Positions 1 to 7,982 of a stretch of DNA of 46,564 bases are shown piece after piece. The notes under the pieces were generated by a model that saw nothing but the letters and a program-made list of their open reading frames with translations, made no database searches and was not told the origin of the DNA. Both the position numbers and the translations under genes were made by a program. The stretch comes from an uncultured Pelagibacteraceae bacterium. GTDB taxonomy: Bacteria; Pseudomonadota; Alphaproteobacteria; Pelagibacterales; Pelagibacteraceae. Where the stretch lies: positions 1 to 46,564 of the forward strand of contig CABZHM010000009.1 of the NCBI GenBank assembly GCA_902525625.1. Reading direction: 5' to 3'. Position 1 is the first letter of the stretch. Each line of letters begins with the position of its first letter.

Positions 1-2
1 GT

Positions 3-1403
3 ACAACTTGGCATGCAGCTGGATTAGTAAGTCAACTAGGTCCCTCAGCAGCGATTACCAAAATTAGAAAATATACCTTAGATCTTTATAAAGAACTTGA
101 AAAGAAGGTGGATCATTCAGCTGGATTAAGATTGAATGGAGCTCTTTCAATTGCTGAAAACAAAGGTAGATGGCAAGAGCTTCAAAGACAAGCAACAACT
201 GCACAACTTTTTGATGTAGATGTTAGAATTTTAGATAAAGAGCAAATCAAAAAAGATTATCCAATTATAAATACTGATGAAGTTTTAGGAGGGATTTTAA
301 TGCCAGGCGATGGTGCTGCAGATCCATCCGGAGTAACTCATATGTTGGCAAAAGCAGCTAGAATGGAAGGGGCAAAGATTTTTGAAAAATCTCCTGTTGA
401 TGAGATTATAATTAAAAATGGAAAAATATCTGGTGTAAGAGTTAATGGTAAAAAAATTGATTGTGAATATATAGTTTTAGCATCAGGAATGTGGTCACGC
501 CAAATTGGAGAAAAAGCTGGAGTAAGTATTCCTCTTTACCCGGCAGAACACTTTTATATAATCACTGAACCAATTGAAAATCTTTCTAAAACTTTACCGG
601 TGATAAGAGATTTTGATAACAGAACTTATATAAAAGAGGACGCTGGAAAAATATTGGTTGGAATTTTTGAATCTCAATCAATACCAGCATGGGATAAAAT
701 TAATAAAGTTCCAGAGAATTTTTCGTTTGGAGAATTTCAAGAAAATTTTGAACATTTTGAACCTTATTTAGCTACTGCAATAAAAAGATTTCCAGTATTA
801 GAAACAGCAGGAATCAGAAAATTTTTTTCTGGTCCCGAGTCTTTTACCCCTGATACAAATACATTGCTTGGAGAAGTACCTGAGGTAAAAAACTTTTTTG
901 TATGCTGTGGTTTAAATAGTATCGGTATTGGAAGTGGAGGAGGTGTTGGCAAAGTTACAGCTGAATGGTTAATCAATGGACATATTAATGAAGATATTTT
1001 CTGTTATGACATAAAAAGATTTCAAAAATTTCATTCTGATCTAGGTTTTATTAAAAAAAGAATTACAGAGTCATTAGGAGATTTATATGGAATGCATTGG
1101 CCTTTTAAACAACATAAAACTTCAAGGAATATAAAAACACTTCCATATCACGATGAGTTAAAAAGTTTCGGAGCATGTTTTGGTGTTTCTGGTGGATATG
1201 AAAGACCGATGTGGTTTGCATTAGATGGAGAAAAAACGGAATATGAACATAGCTATAACTACCAAAATTGGTATCCATCAGCAGAATATGAAACAAATAA
1301 TACTTTAAAAAATGTTGGTCTATTTGATTTAACTCCTTTTTCAAAATTCGAGATAAAATCTGACAAAGCACAGAAGGAATTACAAAAAAATTTGCACAGC
1401 TGA
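3..1403 (+). CDS. Dimethylglycine/sarcosine dehydrogenase-like FAD oxidase, N-terminal fragment (5' cut by window, frameshifted 3')
   Basis: The reading frame is open from the first bases of the window (TTWHAAGLV...), so the true start lies upstream; the GTG at 108 is internal. This part carries the FAD-dependent oxidoreductase (DAO) domain and the start of the GcvT-like folate-binding half; TTWHAAGLV and the LGDLYGMHWPF segment are typical of the dimethylglycine dehydrogenase / sarcosine dehydrogenase family, which oxidatively demethylates N-methylglycines and can pass the methyl group to tetrahydrofolate. The frame ends at a TGA (1401-1403) just after an A7 run (1384-1390). The matching C-terminal half continues in another frame. 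In SAR11-type bacteria such enzymes act in glycine betaine breakdown (family knowledge). The exact N-methyl substrate cannot be decided from sequence. Confidence 0.85.
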   Translation, partial: TTWHAAGLVSQLGPSAAITKIRKYTLDLYKELEKKVDHSAGLRLNGALSIAENKGRWQELQRQATTAQLFDVDVRILDKEQIKKDYPIINTDEVLGGILMPGDGAADPSGVTHMLAKAARMEGAKIFEKSPVDEIIIKNGKISGVRVNGKKIDCEYIVLASGMWSRQIGEKAGVSIPLYPAEHFYIITEPIENLSKTLPVIRDFDNRTYIKEDAGKILVGIFESQSIPAWDKINKVPENFSFGEFQENFEHFEPYLATAIKRFPVLETAGIRKFFSGPESFTPDTNTLLGEVPEVKNFFVCCGLNSIGIGSGGGVGKVTAEWLINGHINEDIFCYDIKRFQKFHSDLGFIKKRITESLGDLYGMHWPFKQHKTSRNIKTLPYHDELKSFGACFGVSGGYERPMWFALDGEKTEYEHSYNYQNWYPSAEYETNNTLKNVGLFDLTPFSKFEIKSDKAQKELQKNLHS

Positions 1404-2310
1404 TATAAAGAATGAACCTGGTAAATGTATATATACACATATGTTAAATCCTGATGGTGGTATTGAAACAGATTTAACAGTTGTTTGTATCAATAAAGAT
1501 TATTTTAGAATAATTAGCTCTGCTGCTACACGAGAGAGAGATAAATTTCATATAAAAAAATACCTTTCAAAAGATGTTGAGTTAAAAGATGTTACAGATG
1601 ATTTTTGCGTATTTGGAGTTTTTGGTCCAAAAAGTAGAGATCTACTTAAAAATTTAAGTAAAGATAATTTTGAAAATGATCAATTTAAATTTGGATTTGC
1701 AAAGTTTATCACAGTTGATGGGGTTAAAATTTGGACACAAAGATTATCTTATGTGGGTGAATTAGGCTTCGAGCTATATGTAGATCTTAAAGACGCAAAA
1801 AAAATATATGAATTACTTATAGAAAAAGGAAAAGATTTTAATCTTTCAAATTGTGGTGTGCATGCAATGGATATTATGCGAATGGAAAGTGGCTTTCTTC
1901 ATTGGGGCTACGATATTTCGCCTGAGGAAAATCAACATCAAGCAGGTCTTTCCTTTACAATCAGTAACAAAAAGAACGTAGATTTTATCGGAAAGTCTGC
2001 TCTTGAAAAAATTGATTTAAAAAAGATTAAAACAAGATTTGCGATGTTTACTCTAAAAGATAGTAAACCCGGAGCACCACTATTACTTCACGACGAGCCT
2101 ATTTATTTAGAGGATAAAATAATAGGAAGATCTACTTCAGGAAATTACTCATTTAACTTTAAGAAAAATCTTACTTTTGGTTATATTAATAACGATTTTT
2201 CTTATGAAACACTTAAAGATAGTAAATTGTTTATTGAGGTTGAAAAAAAAAAATATGAGATTGAATTGATTAAAAGACCACTAAAGCAGACTAATTTTAA
2301 GAGTAATTAA
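1384..2310 (+). CDS. Dimethylglycine/sarcosine dehydrogenase-like protein, C-terminal GcvT-domain fragment
   Basis: Reading from the A7 run in the next frame gives KICTADIKNEPGKCIYTHML and then an uninterrupted aminomethyltransferase (GcvT, folate-binding) domain, with the family-typical YVGELGFELY and a C-terminal barrel with a GYI segment. The first ATG in this frame is at 1441, but homologous-looking protein begins before it and no start signal is visible, so this is the 3' half of the preceding gene, not an independent gene. Removing one A from 1384-1390 joins the halves as LQK-ICTADIK. The stop overlaps the end of the convergent BASS transporter by 4 nt. Confidence 0.85.
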   Translation, partial: KKICTADIKNEPGKCIYTHMLNPDGGIETDLTVVCINKDYFRIISSAATRERDKFHIKKYLSKDVELKDVTDDFCVFGVFGPKSRDLLKNLSKDNFENDQFKFGFAKFITVDGVKIWTQRLSYVGELGFELYVDLKDAKKIYELLIEKGKDFNLSNCGVHAMDIMRMESGFLHWGYDISPEENQHQAGLSFTISNKKNVDFIGKSALEKIDLKKIKTRFAMFTLKDSKPGAPLLLHDEPIYLEDKIIGRSTSGNYSFNFKKNLTFGYINNDFSYETLKDSKLFIEVEKKKYEIELIKRPLKQTNFKSN

Positions 2311-3158
2311 ACTTTATTTTTTAAAAGAAAAACAAATATAAAACCAGTGATATACATAATCAAAGCATACGCAGCTGTTGGAGTTATGTAGACTATATCT
2401 GTGCCAAATATTTGTGTGGAGACAAATATTGCCAAAGTACCATTTTGTAATCCACATTCTAAAGCAATACATTTTTGTTGTTTCATTCCTGAGGCAAAAG
2501 TTTTACCAAGGTAATAAGCCACAATCATCATTGTTATATTTAGAATAAAAGTAATAAAACCTGCTTGCATTAAAAAATCTATAAAACTTTCTCTTTCTTC
2601 ATAAAATGCAGCTATAAAAAAAATAACAAATAATATTATATTGAGATTTTCAAATACATGAATTTTGGAATTTACAAAATTTTCAGCAAATTTTCTTATA
2701 ATCATTCCCAAGATAACTGGAACCGTTACAACCAAAAACATTTTTAGCGCTATACCGGTCATTGAAATATTTTGAGAAATATTTGTAATTTCAAATAAAT
2801 CAGCAGATGTAAAAATTATAAGAGGAACGGTAATAATAGAAAGTAAACTTATTATAGCTGTTAAAGTAATAGATAAAGCAACATCTCCATTAGCAAATTT
2901 TGTTAATATATTAGATGTAACTCCACCTGGCGCAGCAGCAATGATCATAACTCCAATCGATATTTCAGGCGGTACTCTTAAAATAATAATTAATAAGTAG
3001 GCAACTAATGGAAGAACAATTAATTGAGAAAAAAAACCTACAAAAAAATCTTTTGGAGTTTTTAATACTCTCGTAAAATCCTCAATTTTTAAACCTAAAC
3101 CCAAACTCAACATTATTAATGCGAGTATGATAGGTGCTATTTTTGTTACTATCTCCAT
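2307..3158 (-). CDS. BASS-family (bile acid:sodium symporter-like) transporter
   Basis: An integral membrane protein of about 283 residues with 8-10 hydrophobic segments. It belongs to the bile acid:Na+ symporter (SBF/BASS) superfamily, judged by the N-terminal LALIMLSLGLGL segment, the AAPGGVTSNILTKFANGD motif (glycine-rich, followed by an Asp that normally takes part in Na+ binding) and the ECGLQNGTLAIF motif in the second half. Bacterial members import organic anions with sodium; the substrate here is unknown. I chose the ATG at 3158 over an upstream TTG at 3173 because the protein then begins with the usual hydrophobic helix. The downstream end overlaps the dehydrogenase gene by 4 nt, tail to tail. 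Confidence 0.85.
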   Translation of the reverse strand: MEIVTKIAPIILALIMLSLGLGLKIEDFTRVLKTPKDFFVGFFSQLIVLPLVAYLLIIILRVPPEISIGVMIIAAAPGGVTSNILTKFANGDVALSITLTAIISLLSIITVPLIIFTSADLFEITNISQNISMTGIALKMFLVVTVPVILGMIIRKFAENFVNSKIHVFENLNIILFVIFFIAAFYEERESFIDFLMQAGFITFILNITMMIVAYYLGKTFASGMKQQKCIALECGLQNGTLAIFVSTQIFGTDIVYITPTAAYALIMYITGFIFVFLLKNKV

Positions 3159-3202
3159 GATCTCTCTGCACAATAGAATAACAACTATAATTTATTTAAG
3201 AT

Positions 3203-4180
3203 TTATGAAATTGCAATCAAATTCAAAATTCTTGTTATAAATTTCGATTTTTCTTTAAAAAAATTTAATTGGTAATCGAGTATCTGGTCTCTATTATTTC
3301 CTGTTAGAAAATATTGTTTTTTATTATTAACTTTTAAATTTCCTTTTTTAACCAAAAATTTACATTTTCTGATAACAGTTGCTCTTGGAATATTTGTCAT
3401 TTCTGAAATAGACATAGCACTTAAACCTGGCTTTGTTAACTGAAGAGGATTAGTAAAAGTATTATCAACAAAATACTTGTTATCTCTATTTATGGAGAAG
3501 TCTCTTGGAAATGTTTTTGTATTCAATGCTTGATGCATCATGATTGTTCCAATGACATGAACAGTCGTCAAGTCATTAAACATTTTTTGATACCCAATAA
3601 TCCATGGAATTTGCATTCTGTAATACCATCTCCAACACAGCGTAAAATTTTTTTTTATCAATTTTTCTAAATTATTCTTATCAATTTTTTTATCGTATAA
3701 TTTTTCTTGATTTAAAAGTTCTGCTACTCTGACAAGATATTTAGAAGTTAATGGTATTTGACTTTGTGGTTTTACATATGCGTAAGCAGATCTATCAATT
3801 ATAACTTTTTTTCTTTTTCTTTTAATAGCACCTAGGTTTTCTAGTTCTAAAACTTTACGTCTTAAGGTTTCTTTTGGTAAATTAAGTTTTTCACACAATT
3901 CTGATATACTAAACTCATTTATTTGTAAATTATCCTTTGCATAAAATTGGTCATATGTTTGTGTAATATTAACTTGATGGTAAAAATTTAAAGTTTTTTC
4001 GACTAAAGAAATAATTATTAAGAATTTTAAATGATCTTGAAAAGAAGTGTATATTCCATTAATCCAATTCCACTGATGTGTTACCCAGTCTGTACCTAGA
4101 GCTTCATAATTTTGTAGAATACAATCATAAATTTGATCTTCTGAAAGTGTTTTTGAAAAATCTATTTGTTTAACTTCCAT
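3203..4180 (-). CDS. Putative transcriptional regulator with two winged-helix DNA-binding domains
   Basis: A 325-residue protein I do not recognise as a named family. Two helix-turn-helix/wing segments are visible: about residues 91-128 (SISELCEKLNLPKETLRRKV, then a basic wing RKRKK) and about 256-293 (SISEMTNIPRATVIRKCKFL, then a basic stretch). Each is preceded by a helical region, so the protein looks like an internal duplication. No ligand-binding or receiver domain is evident. It is transcribed divergently from two small membrane-protein genes, and the 113-bp gap holds two near-identical 15-bp repeats. A TATAAT on the minus strand (4194-4199) would start transcription almost at the ATG, with repeat 1 just upstream of that box, so autoregulation is plausible. 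No Shine-Dalgarno is visible before the ATG. Confidence 0.75.
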   Translation of the reverse strand: MEVKQIDFSKTLSEDQIYDCILQNYEALGTDWVTHQWNWINGIYTSFQDHLKFLIIISLVEKTLNFYHQVNITQTYDQFYAKDNLQINEFSISELCEKLNLPKETLRRKVLELENLGAIKRKRKKVIIDRSAYAYVKPQSQIPLTSKYLVRVAELLNQEKLYDKKIDKNNLEKLIKKNFTLCWRWYYRMQIPWIIGYQKMFNDLTTVHVIGTIMMHQALNTKTFPRDFSINRDNKYFVDNTFTNPLQLTKPGLSAMSISEMTNIPRATVIRKCKFLVKKGNLKVNNKKQYFLTGNNRDQILDYQLNFFKEKSKFITRILNLIAIS

Positions 4181-4201
4181 AAATTATAACCTGATTATAT
4201 A

Positions 4202-4248
4202 TGACCCAAATTGAACACATGTAAATCAATTAGTGACCCATATTGAAC
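4202..4248. promoter_or_regulatory. Tandem 15-bp direct repeat, candidate operator
   Basis: TGACCCAAATTGAAC at 4202-4216 and TGACCCATATTGAAC at 4234-4248 match at 14 of 15 positions. Start-to-start distance is 32 bp, close to three helical turns. They lie between the divergent double-winged-helix regulator and the small membrane-protein pair. Repeat 2 contains TTGAAC, which could act as a -35 element for the rightward genes. Repeat 1 abuts a leftward TATAAT. Inference: binding site for the adjacent regulator. Confidence 0.6.
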
Positions 4249-4293
4249 TTTTTGTCAATTGAGAAAAAATAAACTTCATGATTTACAGACACT

Positions 4294-4524
4294 ATGGCAG
4301 ATAGAGACTTTACAAATTTGGGTAATGAAATTGAAAACCCAAATGATTTCAGTGACGCTGAAAAGCCCATAAAGATTAGAAGATCATCACTTAATAGAGT
4401 TGATATCAACATTTTAAAATCCAAACTTCAAGAAACAGAGAGCAAAGAGTTTAAAAAAAATCTACTCATTCTTTTAGTGCTTTTTACCATATTAGCAATT
4501 TTAGGAATTAGCTTTTCACTATAA
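4294..4524 (+). CDS. Small tail-anchored membrane protein of unknown function
   Basis: A 76-residue protein: a hydrophilic N-terminal part (about 1-54) with acidic and then basic patches, and one C-terminal transmembrane helix (NLLILLVLFTILAILGISF) ending four or fewer residues before the C-terminus. There is no signal peptide, so it is probably anchored by its tail with the N-terminus in the cytoplasm. It starts at ATG 4294. Its stop TAA overlaps the ATG of the next gene by one base (TAATG), indicating translational coupling. No named family recognised. Confidence 0.65.
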   Translation: MADRDFTNLGNEIENPNDFSDAEKPIKIRRSSLNRVDINILKSKLQETESKEFKKNLLILLVLFTILAILGISFSL

Positions 4525-4772
4525 TGAAATTTGCAAATAAAAGTTTTTCATGGTTTAATAGATTAATGAAAAATTCTGGTTTTGATGTTACAGATAAATT
4601 AGTTGAAAAGTATTTAGTAAAAGACCATCAAAAAAATAAAACTAAGAGTACAAATATTAATGTTTTACTTAATAGAGTTAGGGCTGAAAAAAAAAACGAG
4701 AGTATGAAAAAAATATATTTTTCTGCTGTGGCTTCTACTGGTTTAGTTTTGTTTGGTCTTTTAATTTTTTAA
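4524..4772 (+). CDS. Small tail-anchored membrane protein of unknown function
   Basis: An 82-residue protein with a basic, hydrophilic first 60 residues and a C-terminal hydrophobic helix (YFSAVASTGLVLFGLLIF). It has the same overall layout as its upstream partner, with which it shares a base (TAATG). The pair probably act together at the inner membrane. It ends 12 nt before the 3' end of guaC on the other strand. No named family recognised; function unknown. Confidence 0.65.
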   Translation: MKFANKSFSWFNRLMKNSGFDVTDKLVEKYLVKDHQKNKTKSTNINVLLNRVRAEKKNESMKKIYFSAVASTGLVLFGLLIF

Positions 4773-4783
4773 TAATATAAAAT

Positions 4784-5557
4784 TTATTTTATAAAAGTAT
4801 CATTAAATTGATTACTCACCCTCACGAAAGTTGTGCATTTACTAAGTTGTTTTAAAGATGGAGCGCCAACATAGGTACAGCTACTTCTAACACCACCAAG
4901 TATATTCAAGATTGTTTCGTTTATCTTTCCTCTGTATTTAACTTTTACTGATCTACCTTCACTACTTCTATAGTTCGATAATCCACCGTAATGCTTTTTA
5001 TTTGCAACTTCGGAACTGGAGCCATAAAATTCGATATATTTTGAACCATTTTTTTTTATCACTTTTCCACCACCTTCATCATGTCCTGCTAACATTCCAC
5101 CAAGCATAACAAAATCAGCGCCACCACCGAAACCTTTTGCGACATCACCTGGGCAAGTACAACCACCATCAGCAATAATATGTGCTCCTAAACCATGAGC
5201 AGCATCTGCACATTCAATTACAGCACTCAATTGAGGATAACCAACTCCTGTTTGTATTCTTGTAGTACACACACTCCCAGGTCCGATACCTACTTTTACT
5301 ATATCAGCACCACTTAAAACTAGTTCTTGTGTCATATCTGCTGTAACAACGTTGCCAGCAATGATAGTTTTTGTTGGATATTTATCTCTGACAGATTTGA
5401 TAAAATTTGTAAAATGTTCGGTATATCCATTAGCTACATCTATGCATATAAATTTAAAAAAACTAAATTCTTTCAATACTTTATCTAAAGTAAGAAAATC
5501 CTCTTTTTTAATGCCAACACTCAATGCTATATTTTGATAAATTTTCTTAATATTTTT
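4784..5557 (-). CDS. guaC: GMP reductase, C-terminal fragment (frameshifted)
   Basis: This is the larger part of GMP reductase, which converts GMP to IMP with NADPH in purine recycling. The IMPDH/GMPR TIM barrel is recognisable: [37 protein letters not shown] with the catalytic Cys, [30 protein letters not shown], and [12 protein letters not shown] near the end. The lone TTG at 5524 is not a convincing start: homologous sequence ([14 protein letters not shown]) extends upstream to the T5 run at 5553-5557, where the frame of the N-terminal part is lost. Adding one A (coding strand) there joins the two parts. Confidence 0.85.
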   Translation of the reverse strand, partial: KNIKKIYQNIALSVGIKKEDFLTLDKVLKEFSFFKFICIDVANGYTEHFTNFIKSVRDKYPTKTIIAGNVVTADMTQELVLSGADIVKVGIGPGSVCTTRIQTGVGYPQLSAVIECADAAHGLGAHIIADGGCTCPGDVAKGFGGGADFVMLGGMLAGHDEGGGKVIKKNGSKYIEFYGSSSEVANKKHYGGLSNYRSSEGRSVKVKYRGKINETILNILGGVRSSCTYVGAPSLKQLSKCTTFVRVSNQFNDTFIK

Positions 5558-5817
5558 ATTTTGTTTAATTTTTTAACATCGTGTTGTTTAGTAAGACATG
5601 TAATCATTCCATGATCGTTTAACTTTTTAGCTATACTAAGTTCTCCAACACCATCCATATTAGCTGCTATAATTGGGATTCCTGACCACTCATTTTTACT
5701 GTATTTAAATCTATAAGTTCTTAATAGATTTACGTCCTTACGACTTTTTAATGTGCTTCTTTTCGGTCTGAATAAAACATCTGAGTAGTCTAGTTTTAAT
5801 TCTTCTTCTATTCTCAT
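5527..5817 (-). CDS. guaC: GMP reductase, N-terminal fragment (frameshifted)
   Basis: The 5' part of gua[32 protein letters not shown] and [13 protein letters not shown] are the characteristic start of GuaC-type GMP reductase. The true frame is lost at the homopolymer at 5553-5557 and the ORF closes at TAG 5527 after about ten unrelated codons. In an intact gene it would run straight into the fragment at 4784-5557, for a total near 345 residues, the normal family length. Confidence 0.85.
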   Translation of the reverse strand: MRIEEELKLDYSDVLFRPKRSTLKSRKDVNLLRTYRFKYSKNEWSGIPIIAANMDGVGELSIAKKLNDHGMITCLTKQHDVKKLNKIKILRKFIKI

Positions 5818-5882
5818 TAAGTGAAAGATAACTTTGATCTTCTAAATATCAATTATATTATTAGTTGAAAAAAATACTTTTA

Positions 5883-5897
5883 GTGGATAATATCCAC
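5883..5897. promoter_or_regulatory. Perfect palindrome GTGGATA-A-TATCCAC upstream of guaC
   Basis: Seven-base arms surround a single central A, 66 bp upstream of the guaC start and 33 bp downstream of the end of mtkB. A one-base loop does not suit a terminator, and no U-run follows on either strand, so a protein-binding dyad is more likely. The regulator is unknown. Confidence 0.4.
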
Positions 5898-5929
5898 CTA
5901 TTTGTGATAAATGATTAGATATATTTTAC

Positions 5930-6817
5930 TTATATTTTTTCTAAAACAGATTTTACAGTTTCACCCATTACAGATGGATTTTTAGAAATTGTGACACCAC
6001 ACTCTTTAAGTATTTCCACTTTTTCAATAGCACTTTCGCCGTAAGCTGAAACTATAGCTCCTGCATGACCCATAACTCTACCTTTTGGAGCTGTTAGGCC
6101 AGCTATATATCCTATCACAGGTTTTTTCATATTTTCTTTTGCAAATTCACCAGCCGCTACTTCTTGTGGTCCGCCGATTTCACCAATCATTAAAATTGCA
6201 TCAGTCTCATCGTCCATTTCAAATTTTTCAATAATATCTCTAAAAGAACTGCCATTAATTGGATCACCACCAATTCCTACACTTGTAGAAACACCTATGT
6301 TTAGATCTTTCATTTGTTGGGCTGCTTCATAACCTAAAGTCCCTGATCTACTTATTATACCAACTCTACCCTCCTTATAAATATGACCTGGCATAATACC
6401 TAACATTGATTTACCTGGGCTTATTATCCCTGCACAGTTTGGACCAACTAAAGTCATTTTTTCATTTTTTGAATATCGTCTCATATATCTTTTAATTTTA
6501 ATCATGTCGTGGGACGGGATCCCATCGACTATTGCAACACAAGTTTTAATGCCAGCATCAGCTGATTCCATTGCTGAATCAGCTGCAAAAGCAGGGGGAA
6601 CAAATAAAACAGATGCTGAAGCGCCAGTATTTTTTACCGCATCTTTTACTGTGTTAAAAACTGGTCTGTCCAAATGTTTTTGTCCTCCTTTTCCTGGAGT
6701 TACTCCACCTACAACGTTAGAGCCATACTTTATCATTTCTTCAGCATGAAATGTTCCCATCTTTCCGGTGAAACCCTGAATGATTATTTTTGTACTTTTA
6801 TCAATTAAAACTGTCAT
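5930..6817 (-). CDS. mtkB: Malate-CoA ligase (malate thiokinase) alpha subunit
   Basis: 295 residues of the succinyl-CoA synthetase alpha fold: CoA-binding Rossmann domain (GFTGKMGTFHAEEMI, GGVTPGKGG), VGPNCAGIISPG, and the ligase domain with the phosphohistidine region RVMGHAGAIV (about H251). I call it malate thiokinase rather than SucD because it reads closer to methylotroph MtkB (HAEEMIKYGSNVVGGVTPGKGG, SFRDIIEKFE, MGHAGAIVSAYG) and because it sits in an operon with malyl-CoA lyase. With MtkA it makes malyl-CoA from malate, CoA and ATP. Its ATG overlaps the end of mtkA by 4 nt. A succinyl-CoA synthetase activity cannot be excluded from sequence alone. Confidence 0.85.
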   Translation of the reverse strand: MTVLIDKSTKIIIQGFTGKMGTFHAEEMIKYGSNVVGGVTPGKGGQKHLDRPVFNTVKDAVKNTGASASVLFVPPAFAADSAMESADAGIKTCVAIVDGIPSHDMIKIKRYMRRYSKNEKMTLVGPNCAGIISPGKSMLGIMPGHIYKEGRVGIISRSGTLGYEAAQQMKDLNIGVSTSVGIGGDPINGSSFRDIIEKFEMDDETDAILMIGEIGGPQEVAAGEFAKENMKKPVIGYIAGLTAPKGRVMGHAGAIVSAYGESAIEKVEILKECGVTISKNPSVMGETVKSVLEKI

Positions 6818-7980
6818 TTTTTTTTTAACACTGCAACGGCTTTATTTGCTGCATCTTCTAATGTATTTGCTTCTATATATTTTATTTTACTTTCTCTAAG
6901 AATTTTATTCCCTTTATCTACGTTTGTACCAGCAAGTCTAATAACCAATGGCACCTTTATTTCAATTTTTTTTAAAGCCTGAACTATTCCTTCTGCAACC
7001 CAGTCACATCTATTAATTCCAGCAAAAATATTAATCAATATTACTTTAACTTTCTCATCCATCGTAATTAGCTTAAATGCTTTGACAATTTTTTCAGGGG
7101 TAGCTCCACCTCCAACATCTAAAAAATTAGCGGGTTGACCTCCAGCTAATTTTATCATATCCATCGAAGCCATTGCTAAACCAGCTCCATTAATAATATT
7201 ACCAATATTTCCGTCTAAACTCACATAATTTAAACCTCTATCAGATGCAAAAACTTCTTTATCATCCTCTTGAGTTTTATCTCTAAGTTCTGAAACTTTA
7301 TTTCTTCTAAACATTGCATTGTTATCAAAGCTCATTTTACAATCTAAAGCTAAAATTTGTTTTTGTTTCGAAATAACTAATGGGTTTACCTCAACCATTG
7401 TTGCATCTAACTCGCTGAAAGCTTTAGCGCATCCAACTATCGTATCGGAAACTCTTGAAATTAGCTCTGGTTCTATACCTAGGCCGAAAGCGAGTTCTCT
7501 AGCTTGAAAACTTTGTATGCCTACAGCAACTTCTATTTTAGATCTTATTATAGATTCTGGTTTTTCTTTAGAAATTTCTTCAACACTCATTCCACCCTCT
7601 GTTGAAGCAACTACCATTATACTTTCTGAGCTTCTATCAAATACTAATCCAAGGTATAGTTCTTTTTCTATGTCTGTTGCTTCTTCAATATAAATTCTGT
7701 TTACAATTTTTCCTTCGGGTCCTGTTTGATTAGTAACTAGTTTTTTTCCTAAAAGTTTATCTGTAGCTTGAGCTACTTCTAAAGGGGAATTACACAATAT
7801 AATTCCACCTGCTTTTCCTCTTGCACCAGAATGTATTTGAGCTTTTACAACCCATTTTGATCCTCCAATTTCTCGTGCTTTATTCTCTGCAGTCTCAGGA
7901 CTATAAACAATTCCTCCTCTTGGAATTGTTACTCCAAAGCTAGCTAAAATTTCTTTTGCCTGATATTCGTGTATATCCAT
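6814..7980 (-). CDS. mtkA: Malate-CoA ligase (malate thiokinase) beta subunit
   Basis: 388 residues, ATP-grasp fold plus C-terminal CoA-ligase domain. It starts MDIHEYQAKEILASFGV and contains VKAQIHSGARGKAGGI (ATP-binding), VEVNPLVI, ANFLDVGGGATPEKI and INIFAGINRCDWVAEGIV. The INRCDWVAEGI segment and the length resemble methylotroph MtkA. It forms a heterodimer or heterotetramer with MtkB. The start lies two bases from the stop of the upstream mcl gene and the stop overlaps mtkB, so the three are one transcriptional unit. Alternative call: sucC. Confidence 0.85.
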   Translation of the reverse strand: MDIHEYQAKEILASFGVTIPRGGIVYSPETAENKAREIGGSKWVVKAQIHSGARGKAGGIILCNSPLEVAQATDKLLGKKLVTNQTGPEGKIVNRIYIEEATDIEKELYLGLVFDRSSESIMVVASTEGGMSVEEISKEKPESIIRSKIEVAVGIQSFQARELAFGLGIEPELISRVSDTIVGCAKAFSELDATMVEVNPLVISKQKQILALDCKMSFDNNAMFRRNKVSELRDKTQEDDKEVFASDRGLNYVSLDGNIGNIINGAGLAMASMDMIKLAGGQPANFLDVGGGATPEKIVKAFKLITMDEKVKVILINIFAGINRCDWVAEGIVQALKKIEIKVPLVIRLAGTNVDKGNKILRESKIKYIEANTLEDAANKAVAVLKKK

Positions 7981-7982
7981 AA

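Noticed and set aside
764..976. Minus-strand ORF inside the FAD oxidase fragment
   Set aside because: Shadow of a strongly conserved coding region on the plus strand; no start signal and no family resemblance. The same applies to other long antisense ORFs, for example 1105-1440, 8098-8337, 9236-9580, 10810-11085, 25747-26205, 32632-32982 and 34337-34636.
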